Shown here: positions 10,600 to 21,351 of the stretch, piece by piece
Layout of the letters: each line of letters opens with the position of its first letter
How positions within the stretch are numbered: position 1 is the stretch's first letter
Assembly: GCA_947311845.1 (NCBI GenBank)
Contig: CAMZMU010000115.1
Coordinates: 30,403,401 to 30,467,400, forward strand
Direction of reading: 5' to 3'
Source: Poa pratensis
Taxonomy: Eukaryota; Streptophyta; Magnoliopsida; Poales; Poaceae
Length of the DNA stretch: 64,000 bases
Made by a program: the position numbers and the translations under genes
Notes under the pieces: model-generated
Databases searched by the model: none
What the model was told of the DNA's origin: nothing
The model's input: only the letters and a program-made list of their open reading frames with translations

Positions 10600-11285
10600 G
10601 GGAGAGCGAGAGGGAGTATTTGTAAAATATTAAACACGGTCCATGGCGAACTATTAGGGTACAATTAGCCCAATGATAAGACGATTGTGTCGATACAATC
10701 CTGTTGTGTTATACTTCCTCCGTTCACAAAAGGATGTCTTAATCTATCTCAAATTTGCATGTATCTACACAGTAAATTATGTCTAGATACGTACAAATTT
10801 GAGTTAGGTTGAGACATCCTTTTGTGGACGGACCATTCACACTTTGACAGTACGTGCTTAATTCACCACCGACCATAGATCTCACTTTATTTACTTAAGC
10901 AATGCAACGTAGTATTATGATGTTCTTTACACGTGCACAAGCTGACGTGCTGGGTGGAGCTGGACATGATTGCGCGGAGGCTTCGTGGACCAAATCACCA
11001 CACAGTTGACGTCAACCTCGGTCAAGAGTTAGATTTTCGTGGCACTTGTTCTGTTGGAACGTGAATCTCGAGTCGAGTGGTTTGCCAGGGAGATCGATCT
11101 GCACCCCGGCCCCGCGGGATGGAGAAAGGTTCAGTTGGCGTATTGATTGGCCATTGCTTTCGTCTCCAGCTGGCGCGACGACGTGGAGGCGCGCGCGATT
11201 AAAATTTCCTCACGCCGGGGCGTGCAGCCGTGCACACATTTCCGCATCTGGCGACAATGCCCCAGCTGCTAGCTAGCCTAGCCTA
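10600..11285. repeat. Macro-repeat P segment, copy 2 (internally deleted)
   Basis: Contains AGACGATTGTGTCGATACAA (10679), GTGCACAAGCTGACGTGC near 10934, GAGCTGGACATGATTGCGCG near 10959 and CATTGCTTTCGTCTCCAGCT near 11151. After this it jumps directly to the GACGTGGA(G/C)GCGCGC block. The stretch with the conserved GATGGAAGCAAATCCCGC is missing, so this copy has an internal deletion relative to copies 1, 3, 4 and 5. Confidence 0.7.
10712..10833. mobile_element. Stowaway-type MITE
   Basis: The inverted terminal repeats are CTTCCTCCGTTCACAAAAGG on the left and, read on the opposite strand, GGTCCGTCCACAAAAGG on the right, with GATGTCT...AGACATC continuing the fold. About 120 bp. It interrupts the P segment between the ACACAATC...TTATA landmark and the CATTCACACTTTGACAGTACG landmark. 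The right terminus is slightly eroded. Confidence 0.85.
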
Positions 11286-12960
11286 GCTCAGCGCCTCATT
11301 CTCGACAAGTGAGTTTGGGACTAGTGTTTCATAATCCTTGTTTATGGAGCAAGATCCGACCCACACAGATCTCAACGAGAAACAACTAGGAATGCTAATA
11401 CGTGCACCTAAAGATATGAATCACACCTAGTCTATATCGGCTGGCTTGAAAGTGAACCTCAAGTGATAAGCATATATAGAGAGAGCAAAATAGCATGGTT
11501 GGGAACAAGTTGATGAGGTAGTACATACTTAGTAGGTGAAAGTATTTGGATCAATTTGCTAAGGGCTGATAGAGTGGAACACATGTAGGTAAGTTTTCAC
11601 TTGGAGAGAGTATTGATAAAATATCCAAACATGGTCCATGTCGAATAGGATACAGGCTAGATAATAAAATCAACCCGACCTTACAGTAGCACACCAAGCA
11701 TTTGGCAACATGAATGTACTCACAAAGTAGACAAAAGGTAACTAAATGTTAGCCTACTAAGTCACATCTACCAACAAACAATTTCAAGGTGAAATGTGCG
11801 TTGTTGTCTCAGCCAATCTCTCATTTTATTTTGTTTACTTCTGTTCTCTAAATAAGTGAGGTTGGATCAAGAACATCTTTATAACCTAAGTTCATATGAC
11901 GTGAATTTGTTTAAAAAAACAATGCGGACAAAATATATGTTTGAAAAAGTAAGAAAAAACAACAAACATATTAGTATAGGTACAAAATTACAGTTCTATT
12001 GTAAAGTATGATCATTTGTGGCTTGAGTAAAAATAGAAAATTAGTGCCATACCAAAATCGTCATTACAAATGATGTTCAACTTGTGACATATAAAACTCC
12101 ATTACGTAATTTCACGCATGTTAGGTATCGTCATATAACATGGAAGGGTGAGTTTCTACTCAATACCTATACTCATGTTGTTTAAGATTCTAAAGCAAAC
12201 TCCTTTCTCAATTAAATCGTAGATAAACTATATGCAATTTGTTTTTCAACATAAAATTTACTTATCAAGCTGTTTAATTCCATTTTTACACCTAATTACG
12301 AGATTCTCACAATCTTTACCTCATGTCAGAAATATTTCCACATTTTATCCCTTCGTCGTGATTCTGCTAGAACTTACTCCATTATACATTTTTTTCAAAC
12401 AAAATGTTAGAACAATTCCGCCCTTTTATTATTTTCCAAACGGAAAATCTATTTATAGGGCGCCCTGAAATTATCAAAAGGGCCGAACCCTGTCTCGCTG
12501 TTGGATCTGCTTCACGGTCCCGATCAGGCCGCTGACCTCTTCTTCCTTCTTTTACGCGTGCGTCATCCCCAAACCGTTCCACATCAGGCCGCTGGCCTTT
12601 CCCCCTCACCGAAACGCAACGACGCGCCGCCGCCGATGCCGTGCTGCTACAACGCCGGCGCCAGCCGGCCCCTCCAGCCCCAACGCCTTTCATCCCGGAA
12701 TTCTCTCATGTGGCCTTACTCACCGCGGCCGCTCGTCCGCTCCCGGCCAGCGACGGTGATGGCGACGTGCCCCACCAAATCGATATGCTGCTTAGGAAGC
12801 ATCAAATGTGGTGCCCGTGAAGGGCATGGCTGCATCGAGCTCACCATCGAAGAACTGTTGTGCCGGCTAAGTCGACTGTTTCGTGCAGAGCGGAGCTTTT
12901 GCTACCTTCCGGCGTTGAATCCAGGACGACTCCGCCCTCCCGTGCCTGGACATCTCACAG
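11286..12960. repeat. Macro-repeat copy 3, Q plus R segments
   Basis: Q core: AGTGAGTTTGGGACTAG (about 11310) and TACTTAGTAGGTGAAAGTAT (about 11527). It continues into R from about 11860 to 12710, which is closely matched at 28610-29470 and more distantly at 42419-43840. R ends in GC-rich sequence with CTGCTACAACGCCGGCGCCA near 12646. S-type sequence, present in copies 4 and 6, is absent here. Confidence 0.75.
12450..12457 (+). promoter_or_regulatory. Possible TATA box in the R segment
   Basis: TATTTATAG precedes GC-rich sequence by a core-promoter-like distance and is conserved in the R copy near 29207-29214. Inference only; there is no transcript evidence. Confidence 0.3.
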
Positions 12961-12995
12961 TGTGCTTCTCTGCATCGACCTACTTCCCCATGTAG
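12501..12995 (+). other. Conserved open frame in the R segment, function unknown
   Basis: A 164-codon frame starts MDLLHGPDQAADLFFLLL and continues to SCCLGSIKCGAREGHGCIE-type sequence. The first 69 codons align without a gap to the frame at 29259-29555 in the other R copy, with about three quarters of residues shared. The opposite strand of the same stretch (12382-12693 against 29152-29451) is also open and about 83% identical, so conservation does not favour this strand. No domain recognised. Possibly the start of a decayed gene whose TATA box is at 12450. Confidence 0.25.
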
Positions 12996-13189
12996 CTTAT
13001 CATGTTATGATGTTCAGCTTGTCGTGTTGTTATTGTGTGGATGGATCTAATATCTATCATTCTGTCGTGTGTGGAACTATTTTCTTAGAGCATCTATAAC
13101 AGATCCTTTTGAGATCCCGTTAAAACTTGTTTTGCGGTACCACGTGGGCTGCGGCAGAACTGTAACAGTAAAACGTAAAACGGCGCAGA

Positions 13190-13354
13190 TGATTAGCCCA
13201 ACAATAAAATGATTGTGTCGATACAATCGTGTTGTTTTATCGTACTGAAACCATTGACACTGTACTCCGCCGTGCTTATCTGACCTGTGACCATGGATCT
13301 GACTTTATTTAGGTAAGTAATGCAACATATTATAGTAGTGTGACTTTACCCTTG
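13190..13354. repeat. Macro-repeat P segment, copy 3, left part
   Basis: AATGATTGTGTCGATACAAT near 13207, ACCATTGACACTGTACT near 13250 and ACTTTATTTAGGTAAGTAAT near 13303 match the beginning of other P segments. The segment is broken by the MULE at 13364 and resumes at 16774. Confidence 0.75.
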
Positions 13355-13594
13355 TGAGGCAACACTAATTTTTTTAATAATTTTTTTTTACAAATTTGAC
13401 AAATAATACACGTTTTCGATAAGTTTCAAAAATAATACAACCTCAACTGGGCCCTGGTCGGCCACGGCGTAACCGGTGGTAGGCTGGTCGGCCGACAGCA
13501 GCCAGCCGGTCGGGACCTACTCGGCCACGGTACGGCCGATAAGCCTGCTCGGCTCCGGCGTAGGCGACCGGGGCTGATCGAGCGAGCCAGCCAG

Positions 13595-13845
13595 CTATAG
13601 CTGCCATGCATGGACGCATGAGAGAGCTGCGCGAGCAATGCAGGCATGCAACACAACGCGCATGCACACATGGATCGATCCGTTCCGAGAGCATGTCGTC
13701 ACGACGTCGGAGCCGTTCCCGGCGAGCGATCGGAGGGCCCCTGCGGCTAGCACGGCCCGGCGGCGATGTGCGGCGTTATTTCCGGCGAGCGCACGGAGGG
13801 CCCCTGCGGCTAGCACGCAGCGAGCGCGCACGCGCGTTTAGCTAG
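13595..13845. other. GC-rich MULE interior with internal duplication
   Basis: GGAGGGCCCCTGCGGCTAGC occurs at 13732 and 13796, within a roughly 65-bp partial duplication. Overlapping frames exist on both strands but no domain is recognisable. A GCTAGCTAGCTAGC run ends the block. Confidence 0.4.
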
Positions 13846-14225
13846 CTAGCTAGCATGGATTCAGTGGACTCCCACAATTAACATGGTTAGAGCATTTTCA
13901 ATAGACACGGTAATTTTTTTTCCAGCGCGAAAATAGCGTTTTAGCGCGCTAGGCGCCGTTTTTCTTTAGCAGAGGCGCTATAATTTTAGCCCGCCGCTGT
14001 CGCGCTTCACCAGGCGCGGTAGAATGCACCGCGCGCGAGCAGCCGGTGCTAGGCAAATATGGAACCAATATGAGAAACAAATGATGATTTCAAACATAAA
14101 ATAAATGCAAAATCATGACTTGAGCAACATAGCATAGTTCAAATACATGGCGTAGTTCAAAATCACCAAACGAACAAGCAAGTTCATGACAATAAAGTTC
14201 ACACAACCAAATGAAACATCAACAA

Positions 14226-15923
14226 TCATGCCCCATCTTCTTCCTCTTCATTTTCTTCCTCCTCCTCACCTTTTTCATCCCCATCATCTTCAAGCACCCC
14301 ATCATCATTGTCAACTCGGACGGTGTTCCCACTATCTCGAAATGCACCATCCGACGGCACGGGAGGCACAACGGAAACATTGCCTCCACCCATTGATGCT
14401 CCCATGTCACCCGGAGGTGCACTCATCCCTCTCATGCCTCCATATGCTCCCATGCCAACCGGAGGTGCACTCATCCCTCCCATGGCGCCCATGCCTCCAA
14501 AGCCTCCCATTCGAAAATTCATGCCTCCCATGCCTCCAACGCCTCCCGGAGGTGCTCCCATGCCTCCCATGAGAGACCCAAAACTCATGCCGCCCATGAC
14601 GCCCATGCCTCCCATCCCTCCCATGCCTCCCATTGTAGCTCCCATGCCACCAAAAGCCTCCCATTGTAGCTCCCATGCCTCCCAAGCCTCCCATGGTAGC
14701 ACCCATGCCTCCCATTGTAGCTCCCATGCCACCCAAGCCTCCCATGGCAGCACCAACGCCTCCCATGCTTCCCATGCCCATCATTTTTTTGGATCAAGAG
14801 TTGATCACGGCATAGGTTGAGGTACTCCTTTTGCCTATCGTCGAAGTGTGATGTGTCCATGAAGAAGAGGTACTTCTCATATTTCATAAGCCTTGCTTGC
14901 TTCTCCATTTGCAATTTCTTCTCCTCCAATGCCACCCTCCTCTCCTCCACCGCCACCTTTCTTGCTTCGGTCGCCGCCTCTTGGGTCCTAGCCACCCTCC
15001 TCTCCTCTTGCGCTTCATTTCTTGCTTTCACCATTTCCTCCGTAGCATTCTTTAGCTCATCTTCTTCTCCTTTCTTCTTCTTCTCTTTTGCTTGTTTAGC
15101 TCCCGTTGGTCTTCTTGGCATGGAGTAGGCAAACGAGTTTGGCGTAGGGCTCCTCTTGGCGCCGTCGCTCGATGCCTCATCATCATCTATGTTGAACATC
15201 GCATCAATAGTTGGAAAGTTATTTGGCACCTCTAAGCCATCACACTTCTTCCATTTCTCTTCATCCTTCAACACATCGTAACAATGGGCCAACACAAATG
15301 CTTTTCCCTTCTTAACCTTGCTTTTCTTGGTCTTCTTCTCTTCTCCACGAAACAAGTTTTGTGCAATATTGAGCTACACATAGAAGAGAACAAATTAGAA
15401 CACAAAATAGAGAACTAGCAACGAAGTTGCCACACAAAGAAATGCCACTTACCCTATCTATAACATTAGTACCACTTAGGTTTAGGGCGTCAACCGCCGT
15501 CATTGCCGCCGACCACTTTTGACAATCGGTGTTTATCAACGACCACCGGGACCGAAGAGATCTATTGCTACGCTCAATTCCACTCTTGTTGCGTGTGTCA
15601 AAGTACACCTTCATCCTATCCCAATATGTATTAAAAGTTTGGGCCGTCGCAACGGCGGCATCCAAGGACACATTCAACCATGCATTGCATAGCAAAATGT
15701 CTTCTTGCACGGTGTAGTTGCCCGACCTTCCTTTTGGTGCATCCACCAAACACTCACCCTCCTCATTGACTTCTTCATATTCATGATCATCTTCATGTAT
15801 TTCATTGGTTTGAGACCAATGGGAATTGTTGGAGCCAACACCCATAGTCGTCAAATATGCATCATCATTGAAACTACAAGGTTGGTGAAGATTATACCTT
15901 GTGGGCATTTGATCAAACACCAT
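14226..15923 (-). CDS. Harbinger ORF1 (Myb/trihelix-like DNA-binding, NAM-associated domain)
   Basis: Exon 1, 15923-15453, encodes NYTVQEDILLCNAWLNVSLD, TYWDRMKVYFDTRN and RSLRSRWSLINTDCQKW, the trihelix/Myb-like DNA-binding domain typical of PIF/Harbinger ORF1. A GT-AG intron (15452-15374) joins DR to LNIAQNLF. Exon 2 continues KAFVLAHCYDVLKDEEKWKK, a NAM-associated C-terminal domain with a Glu/Arg-rich coiled coil, then a Gly/Met-rich tail and an acidic end (EEEEENEEEEDGA). In-frame reading breaks near 14784 (A run) and near 14660 (T run), so the present copy is probably not functional. The frame is open upstream of the chosen Met, so the true start may be further 5'. ORF1 proteins bind element ends and assist the separate transposase in the nucleus. 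Confidence 0.8.
14400..14790. repeat. Short-period repeat encoding a Gly/Met-rich tail
   Basis: Imperfect repeats of CCCATGCCTCC and CCCATTGTAGCT (reverse strand GGAGGCATGGG) spell MGGMG and GGMGATMGG in ORF1. The repeat length is unstable and includes both frame changes in the ORF1 tail. Confidence 0.8.
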
Positions 15924-16773
15924 GTGCGCATCGGCCTCCGGCGCAACAAAATGTGAGGATTCCGGCGTTTCGGGTGGCGTCCACCTTCTTCCCCTTCTTG
16001 GCTGTCATCTGCGCCGTCGCCGCCGCCAACGGCCGCTTGGAAACGACTTTGCGCGCCTACGCAACGGGCAGCTGCGCGACACCTCCGACGGAGTTCGCTC
16101 GGGGCGCCATGAAGAGGCCGCGCGCCAGACCCATGCTAGGAGTTGGTGCGGTGCCAGCGGCGGAGGTGGTCAACCCCACGCTAGGGTTTGCGGCGGCCTT
16201 CCATCGCCGGAATTTTGCCAGCGGCGGCGCGGAGGGGCGAAGGCGGGGCGAGGGTGGGAGATTTCAGGGTGGCAGGTTGTCTGTCGCGCGCGATTTTCCT
16301 TTTCCCGCGCGCTGGACCGGACGCCCCAAATACGCATCTTTCAGTCCCGCTTCGTCCAGCGCGCTGACCCCTTTTTAGCGCGCGCGAGGTTATGCCGCGA
16401 CCGCTGGGCACTGTTTTCGGCTGCGCGCGCTAAATTGACGATTTTTTGGGCACGCGGCTTATTAAGCGCCTCTGTTGGAGATGCTCTTAGCTAGCTAGCT
16501 AGCATGGATTCCGCTGGGCGAGAGCGTCGCGTTCCCCTGTTGCTGGCCGTTCCTGGGAGTTGTCGGTTACGCCGTGGCCGACGGGCTAGTCTAGTCGGCG
16601 TAGTTAATTGCTGGTCCAGGCACTTATCGGCTATGCCGCCGCCGCGCCGATAAGTGCTGGTCTGCTCGGCCACGGCGCTGCCGCGGCTGTATTATTTTTG
16701 AAATTTTCTCAAAGTGCATATTATTTGTTAAATTTATTAAAAAATGTATTATTTAAAAAAAATCTGAGGCAGC

Positions 16774-17480
16774 CGGGTGGAGCTGGAAATGATTGCGCGG
16801 AGGCTCCGTGGACCAAATTACCCGGCTCACAGCGCACGTCGAGCTCGGTCAAGAGTTGATTTTCGTGCGCTTGCTCTGTCGGGACGGACGTGAACCTCGG
16901 CCCCGCGGAATGGAGAAAAAAAGTTCAGTTTACGTGTGCAGCTTGTGTTTGGCGTACTGATTGGTCATTGCTTTCGTCCATTCGTGGTTCCCGAGTCCTG
17001 ACCAGCTTTCCCTCCGAGCTCAACAAGGGCGCTTTCGATCGATCTCATTCGCCGATCGATCGGGAAACACGCTTGCAAGACCGTTTTCCAACTCCGCAAG
17101 CTAGCACAAAGTAGTAACAAAAGAAGCTAAAAAGAGATCGCACAAAGTACTGAGTGCTAAAGATGGAAGGAAATCCCGCACCAACCCCGGAAAAGGGCCC
17201 GAGTTCAACGGACTCTTTCACACGCGGCGGTTCAGATCGCCCTGCACGGCCAGCGCGCTCGCTGCACGTCGCCGTCGTCGACCGCGCCATAGTCACGCCG
17301 GCCAGCTTCAGCTGGCACGACGTGGACGTGCGCTTAAAATCTCCTCACGTGCACAAATTTCCGCAGCTGCTAGCTCAGCTCACCAGCGACAAAGCCAGCG
17401 GTCGCGTTCAGACTCCCGGACTGCCGCCGTCGTCGCGTCCCGCCTCCCGCGCAGCTCTCGCAGGGTGCACAAGTTAACGC
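16774..17480. repeat. Macro-repeat P segment, copy 3, right part
   Basis: Resumes after the MULE with GGTGGAGCTGGAAATGATTG, then the TTGGTCATTGCTTTCGTCC, GATGGAAGGAAATCCCGC (17162) and GACGTGGACGTGCGC landmarks. A 107-codon frame from 17154 starts near the ATG conserved among P copies, but its downstream sequence differs from copy 1. Confidence 0.75.
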
Positions 17481-19390
17481 AGGGTTATTCGAGTTGGAGG
17501 AACTAGCTAGTGTCACCACGGTGTGCTCAACCAGGTTTTTAACAGGAAAAAAAATACGGGTTGCTCGACTCTATCGAGATGACAACTCGACTGTGAACTG
17601 CCAGCGAATTTTTACAACCTAGTTACATCAGATTTCCCCTTTTGAGACTTACCACATCTCTTATTTTTATGTTTCATGTAATCACGAAAACTTTACGTAG
17701 CTTGGTAGAAACTTCTCCATGAAACTAAAAAAGTTTTGACCAGACATGACCTATGCAAAAAATGAGAAATGGGAACACCACTTTACACATTGCGAATGGT
17801 TATATTGTTTTACCAAGGTTTGAAGGTGTAAGTTCTTCTTGATTTTTATATTTCTTAGAAGATCAATACACAATACCTGATTTATCTCCATACCAAAATT
17901 AGATTCATTCGGTTGTTCAACAATAATATCTGATAAAATATTTTCCGCACATGTATGTGTCGCAAAGATAGAGGCAACTATAAGCTTCTGGCATTCTATA
18001 TGCACCGTCTATATCTATGGACCCAACAGCACGCCCGAATCTTTCCTAGGCTCGACAATTGGACTAGCCCGCCACCGCTTAGACCGGCGACCAGCAATGC
18101 AGGTTTTCTCAGTGTACACCAAAATTGATGCTATCGACTACACACACGATACTACCTTGTCGCGTATATGGTTGACATTGTTCTACACACTTTCCAAATG
18201 ATGCTCATTCACAGCAAAGAGTCCGGGACTATGTTTCCTAATCATATCTTTGTCTATCAAGCAAGATTCACCCCATACAAGTTCTCAACGAAAAACTACT
18301 AAGCCATACTACTTGCAATTGCAACTAAAAATGTGAATCACGCCCACTCTATATCCTTACGTATCGCAATAGTTTTGACAACGGGCATAGAAAATTGGTT
18401 GAAAGCTGACAGGAGCGAGCCTCAAGCGATAAGTATATGGGGAGCAAAAATGTGTGGTTGGGAACATGTTGATGAGGTTGTACTTAGTAGGTGAAAGTGT
18501 TTATATCAATTTGTAAAGGACTAGAATATTCAGACACAGTTCATGTCAAACTATTAGGCACATGCTAGTAAAAAATCAACCATGGAGTGAGATGCAACAG
18601 TCACCACAAGCATTTGGCAACATGAATGTACTCGCAAAGTAGACAAAAGGTAACCAAATATTAGCCTAATTAGTCTCATCTATTTAGAAACAAATTCAAG
18701 GTGATATGTGCCTTGTATTTGTTTTCTCATCCACTCTCCCATCTATTGATTTCAGTTATCTAAACAGTGTACCAACACATCTCTCAAATACTCTTCCAAG
18801 CAAGTGGGTTATTTGCATGCTCAGAATTAATTTGCTACACTATTATGTGACTTACTATGACTAGACGGATATATATCACATCACGTTCTATTATCCATAC
18901 TGAGGTAGACATAGAAAAGTAAAAATCATAGGAGCTCTCAAATTTCGGTCATTATCTAGTTGCTTAGTACAAGTCTACTCCATCTAACACACATGTCCCC
19001 CCTCTCGCGCCCTAACATACTAGTATGATCAGAACATATATACAGGAATGGGTAATGATATGCATCCAAAAATACATCAAACACATACTGAAGTTGTAAC
19101 TCATATCAAAAGATCCACCATAGTGCAATACAAATAGTATCATAATCATGCAAGCTACCGACATAAACCCGTAGTCCACGGGTGAACTACTCCCAGCTTA
19201 TCATGATGACGATGAAGAACATGCTAGAGAGGTCGGAGGTGCAACCAAGGCTGACTCTGATAGCGATCCCCTCCAATCTTCGTCAGCGGCGAGGAATCTG
19301 TCTGATGTTTTGGTATTTCGATGATGGCGCCGCCTTCTCTCTGGAAGCCGCAAAGGAGACCCCTAATATAGGAGTTTCAGGTTAAAATAT
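17481..19390. repeat. Macro-repeat copy 4, complete Q plus S segment
   Basis: The fullest Q copy: CTCGACTCTATCGAGATGAC (17567), GACTTACCACATCTC (17646), TTATATTGTTTTACCAAGG (17800), CCGTCTATATCTATGG (18005), the CAGCAAAGAGTCCGGGACT block (18210) and TACTTAGTAGGTGAAAGTG (18481). It is followed by S (about 18780-19370), which closely matches 37500-38004 plus 41236-41390. S includes GATGAAGAACATGC(T/G) and GGTCGGAGGTGCAACC, the undisturbed equivalent of the site hit by the Helitron at 38005. Confidence 0.8.
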
Positions 19391-19462
19391 GGAGGCAAGT
19401 GAAAGAAGGGAGGCAATTGGATGGTTGAGGGCTTGGATACCCCCTCGGTACGCTTAGTCGGC

Positions 19463-19640
19463 GAGAGAAGAGGGAGGAGAGAGGTCACGGCGGACGGCCG
19501 GTCCAGGAAGAGGTCGTGCCTGAGCGCCGTCTTCGCCGAGAGAAGAGGGAGGAGAGCGGTCGCGGCGGACGGCTCGGTCCAGGAGGAGGTCGTGCCTGAG
19601 TGCCGTCGCCGCCGAGAGAAGAGGGAGGAGAGCGAGCTCG
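19463..19640. repeat. 75/76-bp tandem repeat, about 2.4 copies
   Basis: Units start with GAGAGAAGAGGGAGGAGAG at 19463, 19538 and 19614. Each contains CGGCGGACGG and GGTCGTGCCTGAG. Open frames across the block are by-products of the repeat. It is GC-rich and lies between S4 and P4. Confidence 0.85.
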
Positions 19641-19744
19641 TACGCGCCCGCGAAGGCGTCCGTGGGCGCTTCCACGGAGAGAGATGGCCCCCCACCCGTC
19701 CCTGTTGCGGTCAAAATTCGTTTAGACGGATTCTGGGCGATTTC

Positions 19745-19806
19745 TAACGCCGCGCCTTAGCTGGACATGATTGCGTGGAGACCGTGGACCAAAGTACCCA
19801 TACGTG
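19745..19806. repeat. Macro-repeat P segment, copy 4, left part
   Basis: Starts with TTAGCTGGACATGATTGCGT and GACCGTGGACCAAAGTACCC, then is cut by the hAT at 19807. It continues at 21352 with GAGACCTCGGTCAGAGTTGG, as expected from the other P copies. Confidence 0.75.
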
Positions 19807-21343
19807 CAGTGGCGGCGCCAGTAGGGGGGCGAGGTGGGGCGGCCGCACCTCAGGGCCGCCCCACCTCACCTCAGGCGATTTTTCCGCTATATGTACGATT
19901 GTGCATGCATATACGTCAATACGTGAATGGAAGGGATTAAAAAAAGAAAAAAGAGAATAACTGGGAGTCGGGACCAGCACCACGACCCGGTCGGCTCGCT
20001 CGGTTGTTCCCCTCGATTCCCCATTTCCTAGCCTGCTCGCTCCGCTCTCGATCCGCCGCCGGCCGCTCCTCCCTGCTCGATCTGCCGCCGCCCGCCGGTC
20101 ACTCCTCCCTGCTGCCTGCCGAGGTGCCGCCGGCCGCTCCTCCTCCTCGATTCTCCTATCCCCAACCATTCGCCCCTGCCCCTGACTTGATTCGTGACTC
20201 GAGCTGCGCTGCTGCGGTGCCGCCGGCCGCCGGCGATGGAAGGAGAGGAGGAGCCGGATTGGGAAGCTGTTGCAGCAGAGGTGGAGGCATTTGAGTTGGA
20301 GAGGAGGAGCACGGGTACATGACTTGACAACCGGCCGGCCGCGCTGCCTGCATGATCTAAGAAAGAAGGAAGAAAAAGGTTGTTCGTCCGTCTCTTGATT
20401 TGATGAAGTCTTGGACATATTTCAGCTTATTATAAAGTAACACCACCAGTGGAACCTTGTTGATAAGGATGGCAATGGGTAGGTATGGGGTGGGTAGAGC
20501 AATACCATACCCATACCCGTGTAGTCAATGGGTACAAAACTCTACCCATACCCGTACCCACGGGTATGAAACTTTACCCGTACCATACCCGACGGGTACC
20601 ATACCCGTTGGGTACCCAACGGTAGATCAAATTGTATACATGTTATACCTAGTTTTAGATTCATCGATGACACATTGATAAAAGAAAAATATTTATCTCA
20701 ACTAAATAACATATATTTGAGTACATGACAATTATATCAACTCAAATTTGACAATTGATGTCAACTTTACCATAAATTCACAAACTCGCGAGAATGAATG
20801 TTTGACCTCTACGAGTAAGGTATATAAACGGACAGGGTATGGGTATACCCACGGTACGAGGTTGTACCCATGCCCTACCCGCGACTTAACGGGTAGGGTA
20901 CGGGTACTACCCATGGGTATAAAATTGTGCTCATACCCTATCCATGCGGGTACGGTACGGTACCCGTACCCGTGGGTAAAATTGCCATCCTTACTTGTTG
21001 AGGCCTTTATTTCGGCCGCAGTTTGTTAAGCTTTCGGAAGGTTCGAATTTTATTAGCCCTCTCGCTCCCGCCATGCCAAAATCTTGGCTCCGTCCCTGGT
21101 CATATGTTGTAGGTATCATATGATTGCTGCCAATTGTCCAATTCAAATTGCAGGAATCCATGTTAGTAGTTTTAAAGTTCTTTTTATGTTATTTTTATGT
21201 CATTAGTAATGTACTTTATGACTTACAAATATTTTAATCTCCATGGACCTTTTATTCTGTTGAATAGACTCATTTTTTCGGCTAATTTTTTTTTAGACCT
21301 TATGTGTTCGCCCCCCTCGTCTCAATTCCTCGTTCCGCCACTG
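19807..21343. mobile_element. Non-autonomous hAT element
   Basis: Terminal inverted repeats are CAGTGGCGG at both ends (left CAGTGGCGGCGCC; right, opposite strand, CAGTGGCGGAACG). They are flanked by the 8-bp duplication CATACGTG/CATACATG (19799-19806 and 21344-21351, one mismatch). CAGTGGCGGA-type ends with 8-bp duplications are typical of grass hAT elements. The interior is GC-rich on the left (20000-20340), where frames are open on both strands without recognisable transposase. A second hAT is nested inside at 20464-20993. Confidence 0.85.
20464..20993. mobile_element. Nested non-autonomous hAT (TACCC repeat-rich)
   Basis: Flanked by a perfect 8-bp duplication, CTTGTTGA (20456-20463 and 20994-21001). 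Terminal repeats are TAAGGATGGCAAT on both ends. Dense TACCCGT and TACCCA motifs lie in both subterminal zones (20475-20625 and 20840-20975), with an AT-rich centre. 530 bp. It sits inside the hAT at 19807-21343 and must be the younger of the two. Confidence 0.93.
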
Positions 21344-21351
21344 CATACATG

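Larger units (their letters stand above)
13890..16486 (-). mobile_element. PIF/Harbinger element carrying ORF1 only
   Basis: The terminal inverted repeats start GAGCATTTTCAATAG on the left and GAGCATCTCCAACAG on the opposite strand at the right. They are flanked by TTA target duplications (13887-13889 and 16487-16489), diagnostic for PIF/Harbinger. The subterminal regions are rich in GCGCG/CGCGC. The element encodes the Myb/trihelix-like ORF1 protein on the minus strand but has no DDE transposase ORF, so it would need one in trans. It is nested in the MULE at 13364-16764. Confidence 0.9.
13364..16764. mobile_element. Mutator-like element with 9-bp TSD
   Basis: Flanked by TGAGGCAAC (13355-13363) and TGAGGCAGC (16765-16773), a 9-bp target duplication with one mismatch. 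The arms are inverted: TTTCAAAAATAATACA occurs near 13425 and, on the complementary strand, near 16690-16700, with AAATTTGACAAATAATA-like sequence outside it. GC-rich (T/C)GGCCACGGC and GCCGATAA motifs lie next to both arms. It is inserted in a P segment; neighbouring copies show the uninterrupted sequence. No MULE transposase is present. The Harbinger at 13890-16486 fills most of its interior. Confidence 0.75.

Noticed and set aside
14186..14820. Plus-strand Pro/Met-rich frames (MPPMPP repeats)
   Set aside because: Antisense shadow of the Gly/Met-rich tail of Harbinger ORF1.
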